A stretch of DNA of 64,000 bases from Laspinema sp. D2d (GTDB lineage Bacteria; Cyanobacteriota; Cyanobacteriia; Cyanobacteriales; Laspinemataceae), in the NCBI RefSeq assembly GCF_025370755.1, contig NZ_JAMXFC010000019.1:58380-122379 (forward strand), given 5' to 3'. Numbering within the stretch: the first letter of the stretch is position 1; each line of letters starts with the position of its first letter. The notes beneath the pieces are model-generated. The model ran no database searches. It was not told the DNA's origin and saw only the letters and a list, made by a program, of their open reading frames with translations. Positions 56,493 through 64,000 of the stretch are shown in pieces. Made by a program: the position numbers and the translations under genes.

Positions 56493-56960
56493 ATGCAAAT
56501 CAATTTAGAATCTTCAACTTTTGCGATCGCTCCTGGCCGTTTACGACGAGTACACCATATCGCATTTAACGTCAGGGATTTGGCCGCATCCCGCCATTTT
56601 TATGGTCAGATCCTGGGGTTACATGAACTAACTGGGGACGAAGTTCCCACCACGTTGCGGGAATTAGTCGCAACGGGGAAAGTTGCCAATTTTGTTACTC
56701 CTGATGGGATGGTTATCGATTTATTTTACGAACCCGATTTATTACCCCCAGACCCGGACCCGAAACGTGCCTTTACCCGTGCCAATCATCTCGCCTTCGA
56801 TATTGATCCGCAGTTATTTGATGGCGCAGTTGAGGTACTTAAAGCGCAGCAGGTGGCGATCGATAGCGGTCCCGTTACCCGTCCCACGGGACGGGGGATC
56901 TACTTTTACGATCCGGATGGGTTTATCATCGAGATCCGGTGCAATCCTCTCGACAGTTGA
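56493..56960 (+). CDS. Glyoxalase/VOC-superfamily protein
   Basis: A 155-residue protein with the paired beta-alpha-beta-beta-beta layout of VOC enzymes: VHHIAFNVRDLAASRHFYGQ, ANHLAFDIDPQLFDGAVEVL and GIYFYDPDGFIIEIRCN. The His residues at the start of each half and the Glu of the last strand are expected metal ligands. The substrate is not evident. The frame begins with a Met at 56493 preceded by a Gly-rich leader. Confidence 0.85.
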   Translation: MQINLESSTFAIAPGRLRRVHHIAFNVRDLAASRHFYGQILGLHELTGDEVPTTLRELVATGKVANFVTPDGMVIDLFYEPDLLPPDPDPKRAFTRANHLAFDIDPQLFDGAVEVLKAQQVAIDSGPVTRPTGRGIYFYDPDGFIIEIRCNPLDS

Positions 56961-57272
56961 CCGATAAAAGTCTAATCCTAGAAGGGGTAAAGTGGGGTTT
57001 GAGACGGTGGAAACCCCCGAAGATCTCTCGTCTCCTCGGGAGGGAGTAACTCTAGCTGCCATTGGGATAAAAATACCTGAAGATTTATCTGTAAAACGGG
57101 ATACCAAATGCCGATTTTGGGCCGTTGCATTTAACCTCTTCTCTTTAAAAGGGTAGGGTTTGATGTTGCCACGAAAGGTCAATCCTTCCCGAAATCATCC
57201 CCCAGATTCTCGGGTTAGGATACCTGGGCGATCGCCTCGGATATCCCCCCATGAACTGGCTGTTTAAATAAA

Positions 57273-57302
57273 GAAGCCTTTCGCGATCGCGAAAGGCTTT
57301 TC
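57273..57302. terminator. Bidirectional terminator with HIP1 centre
   Basis: gaagcctttcgcgatcgcgaaaggcttt forms a palindromic stem with A-run and T-run flanks. It lies after the VOC gene and upstream of the convergent region. No gene is seen from 57303 to 57632, where the cyAbrB gene ends. Confidence 0.7.
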
Positions 57303-57632
57303 CATTACATCCACCGAAACGATGGTATCCCATTGCTTAGGGTCTTTGGTCACAAACCCATTTCAGAATATTTAAGCGAAAATTCATGACTTTCGCAACT
57401 TCCTGGCGTATTTGCCGCCGGAAAAATATATCCCTAATCCATGCTAAAAACAAGTTTTTTTTGGGATTTTACTGAAGAGTACAGCGGGTCAGAACCTTCG
57501 TTCCTGGGGCTGTTCCAAGGTTTATTCCCTCTCTACAGGTGGTCTTGAGAGAGAGAAACCCTGTTGATTTTCTTAAGTAGAAACTCCCAAAAAGGACTCT
57601 ATATTAATGATCGCTCCCCCCGATGCTCTAAA

Positions 57633-58028
57633 TTAAGCCGCTTCGGTTTCGCCGTCTTTCTCTGACTCGTCCACTTGAATTAAATGGATATGCTTGTAAC
57701 CCAGCTTAATTTCAAACTCGTCACCGGGCTTCAACCCCATTGCTTGGGTGTAGGTTGAACCTATCACGAGTTGACCATTTTGGTGGACGGAAACCCGATA
57801 GCTTGCTTCTCTACCACGAGTGCTCTTTTTCGCTTCCGGATCCAAGGCGATGCCTCTGGCGTCGAGCAGTGCATCATAAAAGTCAGTCAGATTGACCCGA
57901 GTTTCCCCACCTTTTGTGGTGGTATAGTAACCACAAGCCTTTGCTAACTCTCGCCGGGGTAAGTTGGCGAGTTCTTTTGCCTTCTTGAGCAGCGCTTTTC
58001 CTCTTAGGGCAGTTACTGTTTCAGCCAT
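57633..58028 (-). CDS. AbrB-like transcriptional regulator (cyAbrB)
   Basis: A 131-residue protein of the cyanobacterial AbrB family (Sll0359/Sll0822 type). The N-terminal half begins LRGKALLKKAKELANLPRRE, and the C-terminal half has the swapped-hairpin DNA-binding strands ASYRVSVHQNGQLVIGSTYT and GLKPGDEFEIKLGYKHIHLI. The members repress or modulate carbon, nitrogen and hydrogenase genes. The start ATG at 58028 is followed by a large gap that probably holds its promoter. Confidence 0.93.
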   Translation of the reverse strand: MAETVTALRGKALLKKAKELANLPRRELAKACGYYTTTKGGETRVNLTDFYDALLDARGIALDPEAKKSTRGREASYRVSVHQNGQLVIGSTYTQAMGLKPGDEFEIKLGYKHIHLIQVDESEKDGETEAA

Positions 58029-58617
58029 TATTAATTCCTTACTAACTCTTCTTACAAGAATTATTATAAACGAACTTCTAAAAAATACAACACCTATTTT
58101 TAAAATTTAATTACTTAGACACTACGTTGCCGATCGGGCGATCAAAGGAATTTATCAAGTTGTGGCCCTTGGCATTGAACCGCTATTTTTTCAGTGACAG
58201 ACTACTGACTCCTCTATATAGCAGAGGCTTTCTCCTTGTCACTCCATCTCCTTAAGATTCTTCACTCCCTCCTTTCCCTTAAAAGCTTTGTCTTTCAGAA
58301 AAAAGAAAACTTGATAAAATTGCCCGGATTTATGATAAGGGCTGAAATAGGCGAGGACTCAGAAGGTTATGCTCAATCCGTCCTTTCGCGACTTCCCTCA
58401 TTCACATCAATTCTACCCAACTCCCCCTTCACCCGAATCACTCAGCCGTTTTGGTCTTAATAGCCTTGATTCGGTTTCCACCGAGTAAATCCACTGAAAA
58501 ATTCCCCTGAATGGGATGAAGGAGATTTTTCTCTAATTAATCATCTCAGCATTAGGACAAACTTCTATTTTTAGCGCTTTCTAAAATTCTGACGAGGGAA
58601 AGTAGGGAAAGGTGGAG

Positions 58618-58803
58618 TGGGATGGGTATCTCACATCATGGAGATGGGGTGGATGGGTTGGATGGGGTGGATGGGGTGGATGGGGTGGATGGGGAGATGG
58701 GGGAGATGGGGGAGATGGGGTGGATGGGGGAGATGGGGTGGATAGGGGATTGCTAATGACTAACGACCAACGACCAATAACTAATGACCAATGACCAATG
58801 ACA
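58618..58803. repeat. G-rich minisatellite with tandem heptamer repeats
   Basis: From 58640 to 58745 the sequence is tandem gatggggtgg and gatgggggagatgggg units. It is followed by actaacgaccaacgaccaat and similar seven-base units (to 58803), which match the cyanobacterial short tandemly repeated repeat type. Relatives are at 29646 and 53860. Other sequence in 58029-59059 contains no gene I can support. Confidence 0.8.
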
Positions 58804-59059
58804 AACACCTCTAGTCTTTTACCAGGGGATCGGGGTGGTGGGGAAGGGGTCTTTATGTAACTTTGTCAGACTCAAGAGGAGGAGGAAACCCTTCAAGACT
58901 TTGGGGGGACGGGGTTTTGACCTTAAATAGGAAGGGAATTTTGCCCGGGGTCTGAGGTAAAACTTGAAACTGATTACTCAGGGGGATAGCCAGACGATCC
59001 CAAATCGATGTACCATGATCCCGGTGTTGATATCCAAACCGATTCAATCAAGAGGTCTC

Positions 59060-59431
59060 ATGGTGTTGTCTCTTAATGAAAGGTCCTTTAAACAAGAAGT
59101 TTTAGAAGCTACCACTCCTGTTCTCGTGAATTTTTGGGCACCGTGGTGCGGTATTTGTTTGTTGATTAACCCGATTTTGAAGGGATTCGAGGCCGAATGG
59201 GGCGAAACGGTTAAAATTGCCGGAATTAATGCCGATCAAACCTTAAAGCTGGCGAGTACCTATCGGATTGCGACATTGCCTACCCTGATTTTGTTTGATG
59301 GAGGATCCATTATCCATCGCATTGAAGGGTTCCAAGGACGGGATGACCTAACTCGGGAATTAAGGTCCCTGCTCCTAAGCACTCAAAAAGGGCGTTCTTA
59401 TTCCAAGTTACAACCGGCCATCAATTCCTGA
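59060..59431 (+). CDS. Thioredoxin-like protein with CGIC active site
   Basis: A 123-residue thioredoxin from the ATG at 59060, with agagg upstream. The active site is WCGIC (Cys30 and Cys33) in FWAPWCGICLLINPIL instead of the usual WCGPC, and the cis-Pro is in IATLPTLILF. The 33 residues encoded upstream in frame lack a ribosome binding site, so I exclude them. The protein likely acts as a cytoplasmic dithiol-disulfide oxidoreductase with an altered redox potential. A terminator overlaps the stop codon. Confidence 0.9.
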   Translation: MVLSLNERSFKQEVLEATTPVLVNFWAPWCGICLLINPILKGFEAEWGETVKIAGINADQTLKLASTYRIATLPTLILFDGGSIIHRIEGFQGRDDLTRELRSLLLSTQKGRSYSKLQPAINS

Positions 59432-59457
59432 TGAGAATCTCTCGTCAGGAATTTTTT
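59423..59457 (+). terminator. Terminator of the thioredoxin gene
   Basis: aattcctgatgag (59423-59435) pairs with ctcgtcaggaatt (59441-59453, one G-U), then a T-run. The stop codon lies inside the left arm. Confidence 0.85.
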
Positions 59458-59540
59458 ACAGCAAGCCACTTTTTTGGGGTTAATCACGGTCCCTGTACTG
59501 CGGGTGATTTCGTGACTTGTTCTTAAAAAGTGAAACCGCT

Positions 59541-59574
59541 AAACCCCATCTAGTCTAATCTGGGTGGGGTTTTT
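59541..59574 (+). terminator. Second terminator before ndhF
   Basis: aaacccca (59541-59548) pairs with tggggttt (59565-59572) and a T-run follows. It may insulate ndhF from the thioredoxin transcript. The remaining bases to 59776 hold no gene. Confidence 0.65.
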
Positions 59575-59776
59575 CCTTTGGGGTTGAAGGGCGAGGAAAA
59601 TCGGGGGCGCAAGGGTCTTTCTTTAAGCGATCGCAGATTATATCAGAGAAGCCAACAAATGCAAATGAGTGAATATCGCTATGATATCCCTAGTCTCCCG
59701 TTTCTATGGCGGGTCTATGTCAAAATGTTAACCAGTGAGTTAACTCCGTAAAGAAGTATTTAAGTGGGCCTCAGCG

Positions 59777-61846
59777 ATGGAACCAATTTATCAGTATGCT
59801 TGGCTGATCCCAGTTTTCCCTTTAGTAGGGGCAATGCTGGTCGGCTTGGGCCTGATTTCTTATAACAAGACGACCAATAATCTGCGGCAAGCGACCGCCG
59901 CATTCTTGGTCTCCTCCGTAGGTGCAGCAATGGTTTTGTCCTTTGCTTTGCTTTGGAGCCAAATCCAAGGACATGAACCCTACACGTACAGCCTGGAATG
60001 GGCGGCGGCGGGGAATTTTCACCTAACAATGGGTTACACCATTGACCACCTCTCGGCGCTGATGCTGGCGATCGTGACTACTGTGGCCCTGTTGGTGATG
60101 ATTTACACCGATGGCTACATGGCTCATGATCCCGGATATGTGCGCTTTTACACCTACCTGAGCCTGTTTAGCTCCTCAATGTTGGGGCTGGTGATCAGTC
60201 CTAACCTGGTTCAGGTCTATATCTTCTGGGAACTGGTGGGGATGTGTTCCTATTTGCTGATCGGCTTTTGGTTCGATCGCAAACCAGCAGCAGATGCTTG
60301 TCAAAAAGCCTTTGTCACCAACCGCGTTGGCGACTTTGGTCTGCTGTTGGGGATGTTGGGCTTATATTGGGCAACAGATAGTTTTGATTTTCAAATCATG
60401 GGCGATCGCCTGCAAGATCTCGTCCAATCCGGGGCGATCGGTGCAGGCGTCGCGGCCTTGTTAGCCGTGTTAGTCTTTCTCGGACCCGTTGCCAAATCGG
60501 CTCAATTCCCCTTGCACGTCTGGCTACCGGACGCGATGGAAGGCCCCACCCCCATCTCGGCCTTAATCCACGCCGCCACGATGGTGGCTGCAGGAGTCTT
60601 CTTAATCGCCCGGATGTATCCCGTCTTTGAACATATCCCCAGCGCAATGACCGTCATTGCCTGGACCGGATGCTTCACCGCCTTCCTGGGGGCAACCATC
60701 GCCCTTACCCAAACCGACATCAAAAAAGGGTTAGCCTACTCCACCATGTCCCAACTGGGATACATGGTCATGGCAATGGGCATCGGGGCCTACAGCGCCG
60801 GATTATTTCACCTGATGACCCATGCCTACTTCAAAGCCATGCTGTTTCTCGGGTCTGGATCCGTGATTCATGGCATGGAAGAAGTGGTCGGTCATGACCC
60901 CACCCTGGCCCAAGATATGCGGTTAATGGGTGGGCTGCGGAAATTTATGCCGATTACCGCTGCTACCTTCGCGATCGGCACCCTCGCCATTTGTGGCATC
61001 CCCCCCTTTGCTGGATTCTGGTCCAAAGACGAAATCCTCGGGGCCGCCTTTGAAGCCAATCCCGCCCTCTGGGGGGTCGGCTGGCTAACCGCTGGCATGA
61101 CCGCCTTCTATATGTTCCGGATGTACTTCATGACCTTTGAAGGCCCCTTCCGAGGCAACGACACCGAAATTCGTCACCAACTCAAAAGCGAAGCCGAAGC
61201 AGGGGAACCGATCCTCGCCTTTGGTCCCGGTGCAATGGACCCTCGGGAACTGGAAGCCAGCCACGATGACCACTCTCATGGTCATCACAGCGAATATCCC
61301 CACGAGTCCCCCCTAGCGATGACCTTCCCCTTGATGGCCCTGGCCGTGCCTTCGGTCCTGATTGGGTTGGTGGGAACTCCCTTTGCCAATTACTTTGAGG
61401 CATTTATTCACCCTCCCAGTGAATCCATGCTGGAAATTGCCGAACACGCCGAAGAATTCAACCTCACCGAATTTTTGGTGATGGGCGGTAGTTCCGTGGG
61501 AATTGCGTTGCTGGGGATTACCTTGGCATCCCTGATGTACTTGAGTCGGAAAATCGACCCAGGGGCGATCGCCTCCCAAATCAAACCCCTCTACTTGCTT
61601 TCTCGCAAGAAATGGTACTTTGACGAAATCTACAACTCCCTGTTTGTCCTCGGTTCCCGCCGGTTAGCCAGACAGGTGATGGAAGTCGATTATCGCGTCG
61701 TTGATGGGGCCGTCAACCTCACCGGGTTGATTACCGTCATCAGTGGCGAAGGACTCAAATACTTTGAAAACGGTCGCGCCCAGTTCTATGCCTTGATCGT
61801 CTTTGTGGCGGTTTTAGGCTTAGTCATTCTCTCCGGCGTGACTTAA
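59777..61846 (+). CDS. ndhF: NAD(P)H-quinone oxidoreductase subunit 5 (NdhF1)
   Basis: A 689-residue, about 16-helix membrane protein of the thylakoid NDH-1 complex, in the proton-pumping arm. Hallmarks are YTIDHLSALMLAIVTTVALL, FWELVGMCSYLLIGFWFDRK, the conserved Lys/Glu path in AAVLVFLGPVAKSAQFPLHV and PTPISALIHAATMVAAGVFL, and the amphipathic C-terminal helix near EVDYRVVDGAVNLTG. It takes part in respiration and cyclic electron flow (NDH-1L). Cytoplasmic loop near 480-510 is His-rich (HSHGHHSEYPHE), a common feature. ndhD follows after 260 bases. Confidence 0.96.
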   Translation: MEPIYQYAWLIPVFPLVGAMLVGLGLISYNKTTNNLRQATAAFLVSSVGAAMVLSFALLWSQIQGHEPYTYSLEWAAAGNFHLTMGYTIDHLSALMLAIVTTVALLVMIYTDGYMAHDPGYVRFYTYLSLFSSSMLGLVISPNLVQVYIFWELVGMCSYLLIGFWFDRKPAADACQKAFVTNRVGDFGLLLGMLGLYWATDSFDFQIMGDRLQDLVQSGAIGAGVAALLAVLVFLGPVAKSAQFPLHVWLPDAMEGPTPISALIHAATMVAAGVFLIARMYPVFEHIPSAMTVIAWTGCFTAFLGATIALTQTDIKKGLAYSTMSQLGYMVMAMGIGAYSAGLFHLMTHAYFKAMLFLGSGSVIHGMEEVVGHDPTLAQDMRLMGGLRKFMPITAATFAIGTLAICGIPPFAGFWSKDEILGAAFEANPALWGVGWLTAGMTAFYMFRMYFMTFEGPFRGNDTEIRHQLKSEAEAGEPILAFGPGAMDPRELEASHDDHSHGHHSEYPHESPLAMTFPLMALAVPSVLIGLVGTPFANYFEAFIHPPSESMLEIAEHAEEFNLTEFLVMGGSSVGIALLGITLASLMYLSRKIDPGAIASQIKPLYLLSRKKWYFDEIYNSLFVLGSRRLARQVMEVDYRVVDGAVNLTGLITVISGEGLKYFENGRAQFYALIVFVAVLGLVILSGVT

Positions 61847-61868
61847 CCTAATTCATCTGTCGCCCAAG

Positions 61869-61918
61869 CAGAAGCCAGAATTCCAGCATCCTTGCCTCGG
61901 AGTTAATTCTGGCTTCTG
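61869..61918 (+). terminator. 14-bp inverted repeat between ndhF and ndhD
   Basis: cagaagccagaatt (61869-61882) and aattctggcttctg (61905-61918) are exact complements around a 22-base loop. A T-run is lacking. It may be an attenuator or a 3'-end stability element for ndhF mRNA. Confidence 0.5.
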
Positions 61919-61979
61919 TAGTGTGACGGGTGAGTTTTCTATACTCAATCCGGTTGGATAAAAACCCGCACCCTGAAGG

Positions 61980-62046
61980 GTGGAGGCTCACAGAACACTA
62001 GCGAAGCCATGCCCGTTAGGGCTATAGCCCGCCTGCGCGCGCTAAG
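61980..62046. repeat. Dispersed repeat (gcgaagccatgccc...cctgcgcg type)
   Basis: gcgaagccatgcccgttagg and gctatagcccgcctgcgcgc are close to words at 1608-1690. The element lies between ndhF and ndhD, in a stretch without a gene. Confidence 0.5.
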
Positions 62047-62107
62047 ACGAAAAAAGAAGGCTTTTGACCACTGGATTTAGTATCTTGATGAATTTTGATA
62101 GCGATCT

Positions 62108-63691
62108 ATGAACATGGCTGAATTTCCTTGGCTGACTACAATTATCCTGTTTCCGATCGCGGCATCCCTACTCATCCCTGTTATCCCCGATAAAGATGGG
62201 CGCACGGTGCGTTGGTATGCCCTAATCGTCGGACTCATGGACTTTGCCCTCATTGTCTACACCTTCTGTAATCATTACGATCTCAGCAACCCTAACATCC
62301 AGCTTTTTGAAAGCTATTCTTGGGTTCCTGCCTTAGACCTCAACTGGTCTGTTGGGGCCGATGGATTATCCATGCCCCTAATTATCCTCACCGGATTTAT
62401 TACCACCCTGGCAATTTTGGCCTCCTGGCCCGTCACCCTAAAGCCAAAACTGTTTTTCTTCTTGATTTTGGCGATGTATGGCGGACAAATCGCTGTTTTT
62501 GCCGTCCAGGATATGCTGTTGTTCTTCCTGGTATGGGAATTGGAACTGATTCCGGTGTACCTGCTGCTCTCCATCTGGGGCGGTAAAAAACGCCTCTATG
62601 CAGCCACCAAATTTATCCTCTACACCGCAGGCGGTTCCCTGTTTATCCTGCTGGCGGGCCTCGCAATGGCCTTCTACGGGGATACCGTCACCTTTGATAT
62701 GCAGTCCCTGGCGGCGAAAGACTACGCCATTAACTTAGAACTGTTGCTGTATGCGGCGTTTTTAATTGCCTACGGCGTCAAACTGCCCATCTTCCCCCTG
62801 CATACCTGGTTACCCGATGCTCACGGGGAAGCGACAGCCCCCGTGCATATGTTACTCGCCGGGATTCTGCTGAAGATGGGGGGATACGCCATCATCCGCA
62901 TGAATGCCCAAATGTTACCCGACGCTCACGCGGTGTTCGCACCGATTCTAGTCATCCTCGGCGTTGTCAACATCATTTATGCGGCTCTCACATCTTTTGC
63001 CCAACGCAACCTCAAACGGAAGATTGCCTATTCCTCCATTTCTCACATGGGATTTGTGCTGATTGGGATTGGGTCATTCACCGACTTAGGATTAAGCGGG
63101 GCTGTCCTGCAAATGGTCTCACATGGACTAATTGGGGCGAGCTTGTTCTTCATGGTGGGAGCAACCTACGATCGCACCCATACCCTGATGTTGGATGAAA
63201 TGGGCGGCATTGGCAAAAAGATGAAAAAGTCCTTTGCCATGTGGACCACCTGTTCTTTAGCTTCCTTAGCGTTGCCGGGAATGAGTGGATTTGTGGCTGA
63301 ATTAATGGTCTTTGTTGGTTTTGCCACCAGCGATGCCTACAGCCTCCCCTTCCGCGTCGTCATCGTCTTCTTAGCGGCAGTCGGCGTCATTCTTACCCCG
63401 ATTTATCTCCTGTCCATGTTGCGAGAAATGCTATATGGACCAGAGAATAAGGAATTAATCGAACATGAAGCCCTGATTGATTCCGAACCTCGGGAAGTAT
63501 TTATCATTGCTTGCCTGCTGGTGCCGATTATTGGGATTGGGTTATATCCCAAGATTCTCACCCAAATCTACGATGCCACCACGGTACAGTTAACCGCCAG
63601 ATTGCGGAACTCAGTACCCACGTTGGCGGGAAGCGCATCCGTTGCGTTAGGAGAACCAATGGAAGCCCCTGCAATTGGTAATAGTCGGTAG
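62108..63691 (+). CDS. ndhD: NAD(P)H-quinone oxidoreductase subunit 4 (NdhD1)
   Basis: A 527-residue, about 14-helix membrane protein homologous to Mrp-type antiporters, the partner of NdhF1 in NDH-1L. Typical segments are [60 protein letters not shown] and [20 protein letters not shown], which contain the conserved Glu and Lys residues of the proton path. The start MNM at 62108 or the Met two codons later is equally plausible. A terminator follows at 63727. Confidence 0.95.
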   Translation: MNMAEFPWLTTIILFPIAASLLIPVIPDKDGRTVRWYALIVGLMDFALIVYTFCNHYDLSNPNIQLFESYSWVPALDLNWSVGADGLSMPLIILTGFITTLAILASWPVTLKPKLFFFLILAMYGGQIAVFAVQDMLLFFLVWELELIPVYLLLSIWGGKKRLYAATKFILYTAGGSLFILLAGLAMAFYGDTVTFDMQSLAAKDYAINLELLLYAAFLIAYGVKLPIFPLHTWLPDAHGEATAPVHMLLAGILLKMGGYAIIRMNAQMLPDAHAVFAPILVILGVVNIIYAALTSFAQRNLKRKIAYSSISHMGFVLIGIGSFTDLGLSGAVLQMVSHGLIGASLFFMVGATYDRTHTLMLDEMGGIGKKMKKSFAMWTTCSLASLALPGMSGFVAELMVFVGFATSDAYSLPFRVVIVFLAAVGVILTPIYLLSMLREMLYGPENKELIEHEALIDSEPREVFIIACLLVPIIGIGLYPKILTQIYDATTVQLTARLRNSVPTLAGSASVALGEPMEAPAIGNSR

Positions 63692-63726
63692 GTTATCCAT
63701 CCTTTAAGGACAGCAGTCCGTTACAG

Positions 63727-63757
63727 AAAAGGCAGTTTTAATGAACTGCCTTTTTTT
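63727..63757 (+). terminator. Rho-independent terminator of ndhD
   Basis: aaaaggcagtt (63727-63737) pairs with aactgcctttt (63744-63754) and ends in a T-run. No gene is seen from 63758 to the window end at 64000. Confidence 0.85.
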
Positions 63758-64000
63758 ATACTATATCCTTGTGCTGAGAGGGTGACAACGGAGGTCAAAC
63801 CCAGACGGGGCAATTGTTTGAGATAATGGAGAAGTCGTAAAAAAGCGGGTGGCCCTTGGAGCCACCCTAACCAAAAATGTTAAAGACATTATACCACTCG
63901 TTATTACGCATTCATCTGAGCGGAAGTCAAGCAAAGACCTTAGAAATCTTAGTTCTGATGCTTCAAAGTTATCGAAACGTCAGATTATCAACTCTCGCCA

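Noticed and set aside
58236..58460. 74-codon plus-strand frame in the gap before the thioredoxin
   Set aside because: Leu/Ser/Phe-rich low-complexity translation with no motif or ribosome binding site.
58612..58794. Trp/Gly-rich frame over the G-rich minisatellite
   Set aside because: Translation of the tandem repeat only.
1..64000. tRNA, rRNA and CRISPR arrays
   Set aside because: I scanned for T-loop words, conserved rRNA segments and regularly spaced direct repeats of 25-40 bases and found none. The tandem arrays present have units of about ten bases without spacers. A tRNAscan/Infernal run would be decisive.

Overview
The window looks like chromosome of a filamentous, Oscillatoria-type cyanobacterium. 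It is dense in the HIP1 octamer (gcgatcgc). It carries genes for photosynthetic NDH-1 subunits (NdhF1 and NdhD1 types), a high-light-inducible protein, a cyAbrB regulator, an RbcR-type LysR regulator, LL-diaminopimelate aminotransferase and a cyanobacterial-type long HflX. Several cyanobacterial dispersed repeat families are present. I see no rRNA, tRNA, CRISPR array, insertion sequence or prophage.

Layout. 1-8.5 kb holds mixed single genes: the edge of a response regulator, a serine-hydrolase-like protein, RbcR, a membrane-anchored glyoxalase-fold protein, a small sigma factor, a Hlip, a secreted TPR-CHAT protease-like protein and CutA. 8.9-22.8 kb is one co-directional block of four tightly packed genes plus their leader gene. 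It encodes three large secreted DUF11-type beta-sandwich proteins, one small one, and a 1511-residue outer-membrane beta-barrel protein. Two gene junctions are 4-base overlaps and one is a 6-base gap. This is the most distinctive locus by size and reads as a dedicated cell-surface assembly. 22.9-28.3 kb has lipoproteins, a methyltransferase, a MORN protein and small conserved proteins. 28.4-34.6 kb holds an oxidoreductase, gshB, a glutaredoxin, a PEP-CTERM protein and hflX. 35-37.2 kb is a toxin-antitoxin pair and two Uma2 nucleases. 37.4-40.6 kb holds dapL, a methyltransferase and a Tat-exported dienelactone hydrolase.

40.8-45.8 kb is a minus-strand NTPase cluster: a tail-anchored protein, a GTPase-like P-loop protein, a decayed tRNA-His guanylyltransferase (Thg1) gene, a polynucleotide-kinase-like protein and a dynamin-like GTPase. 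The Thg1 remnant lies in a stretch that otherwise looks empty. This set resembles the GTPase-centred conflict systems combined with RNA repair. 46-49 kb has a C-terminal processing protease and ispG. 49.8-52.9 kb encodes a tandem pair of degenerate Ser/Thr kinase domains, each lacking different catalytic residues, fused to a membrane segment and TPRs. 53-59.4 kb is a patchwork of small genes, a truncated SPFH protein, a third Uma2 protein, cyAbrB and a thioredoxin. 59.8-63.7 kb carries ndhF and ndhD.

Intergenic space is rich in repeats: a palindromic agaaacccggtttct family, a 66-bp MITE-like element with 13-bp terminal repeats, C-rich aagggggg-type repeats, and three copies of a G-rich minisatellite, two of them beside ggtcattggtcatt-type short tandem repeats. 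Several Rho-independent terminators can be drawn directly from the sequence.
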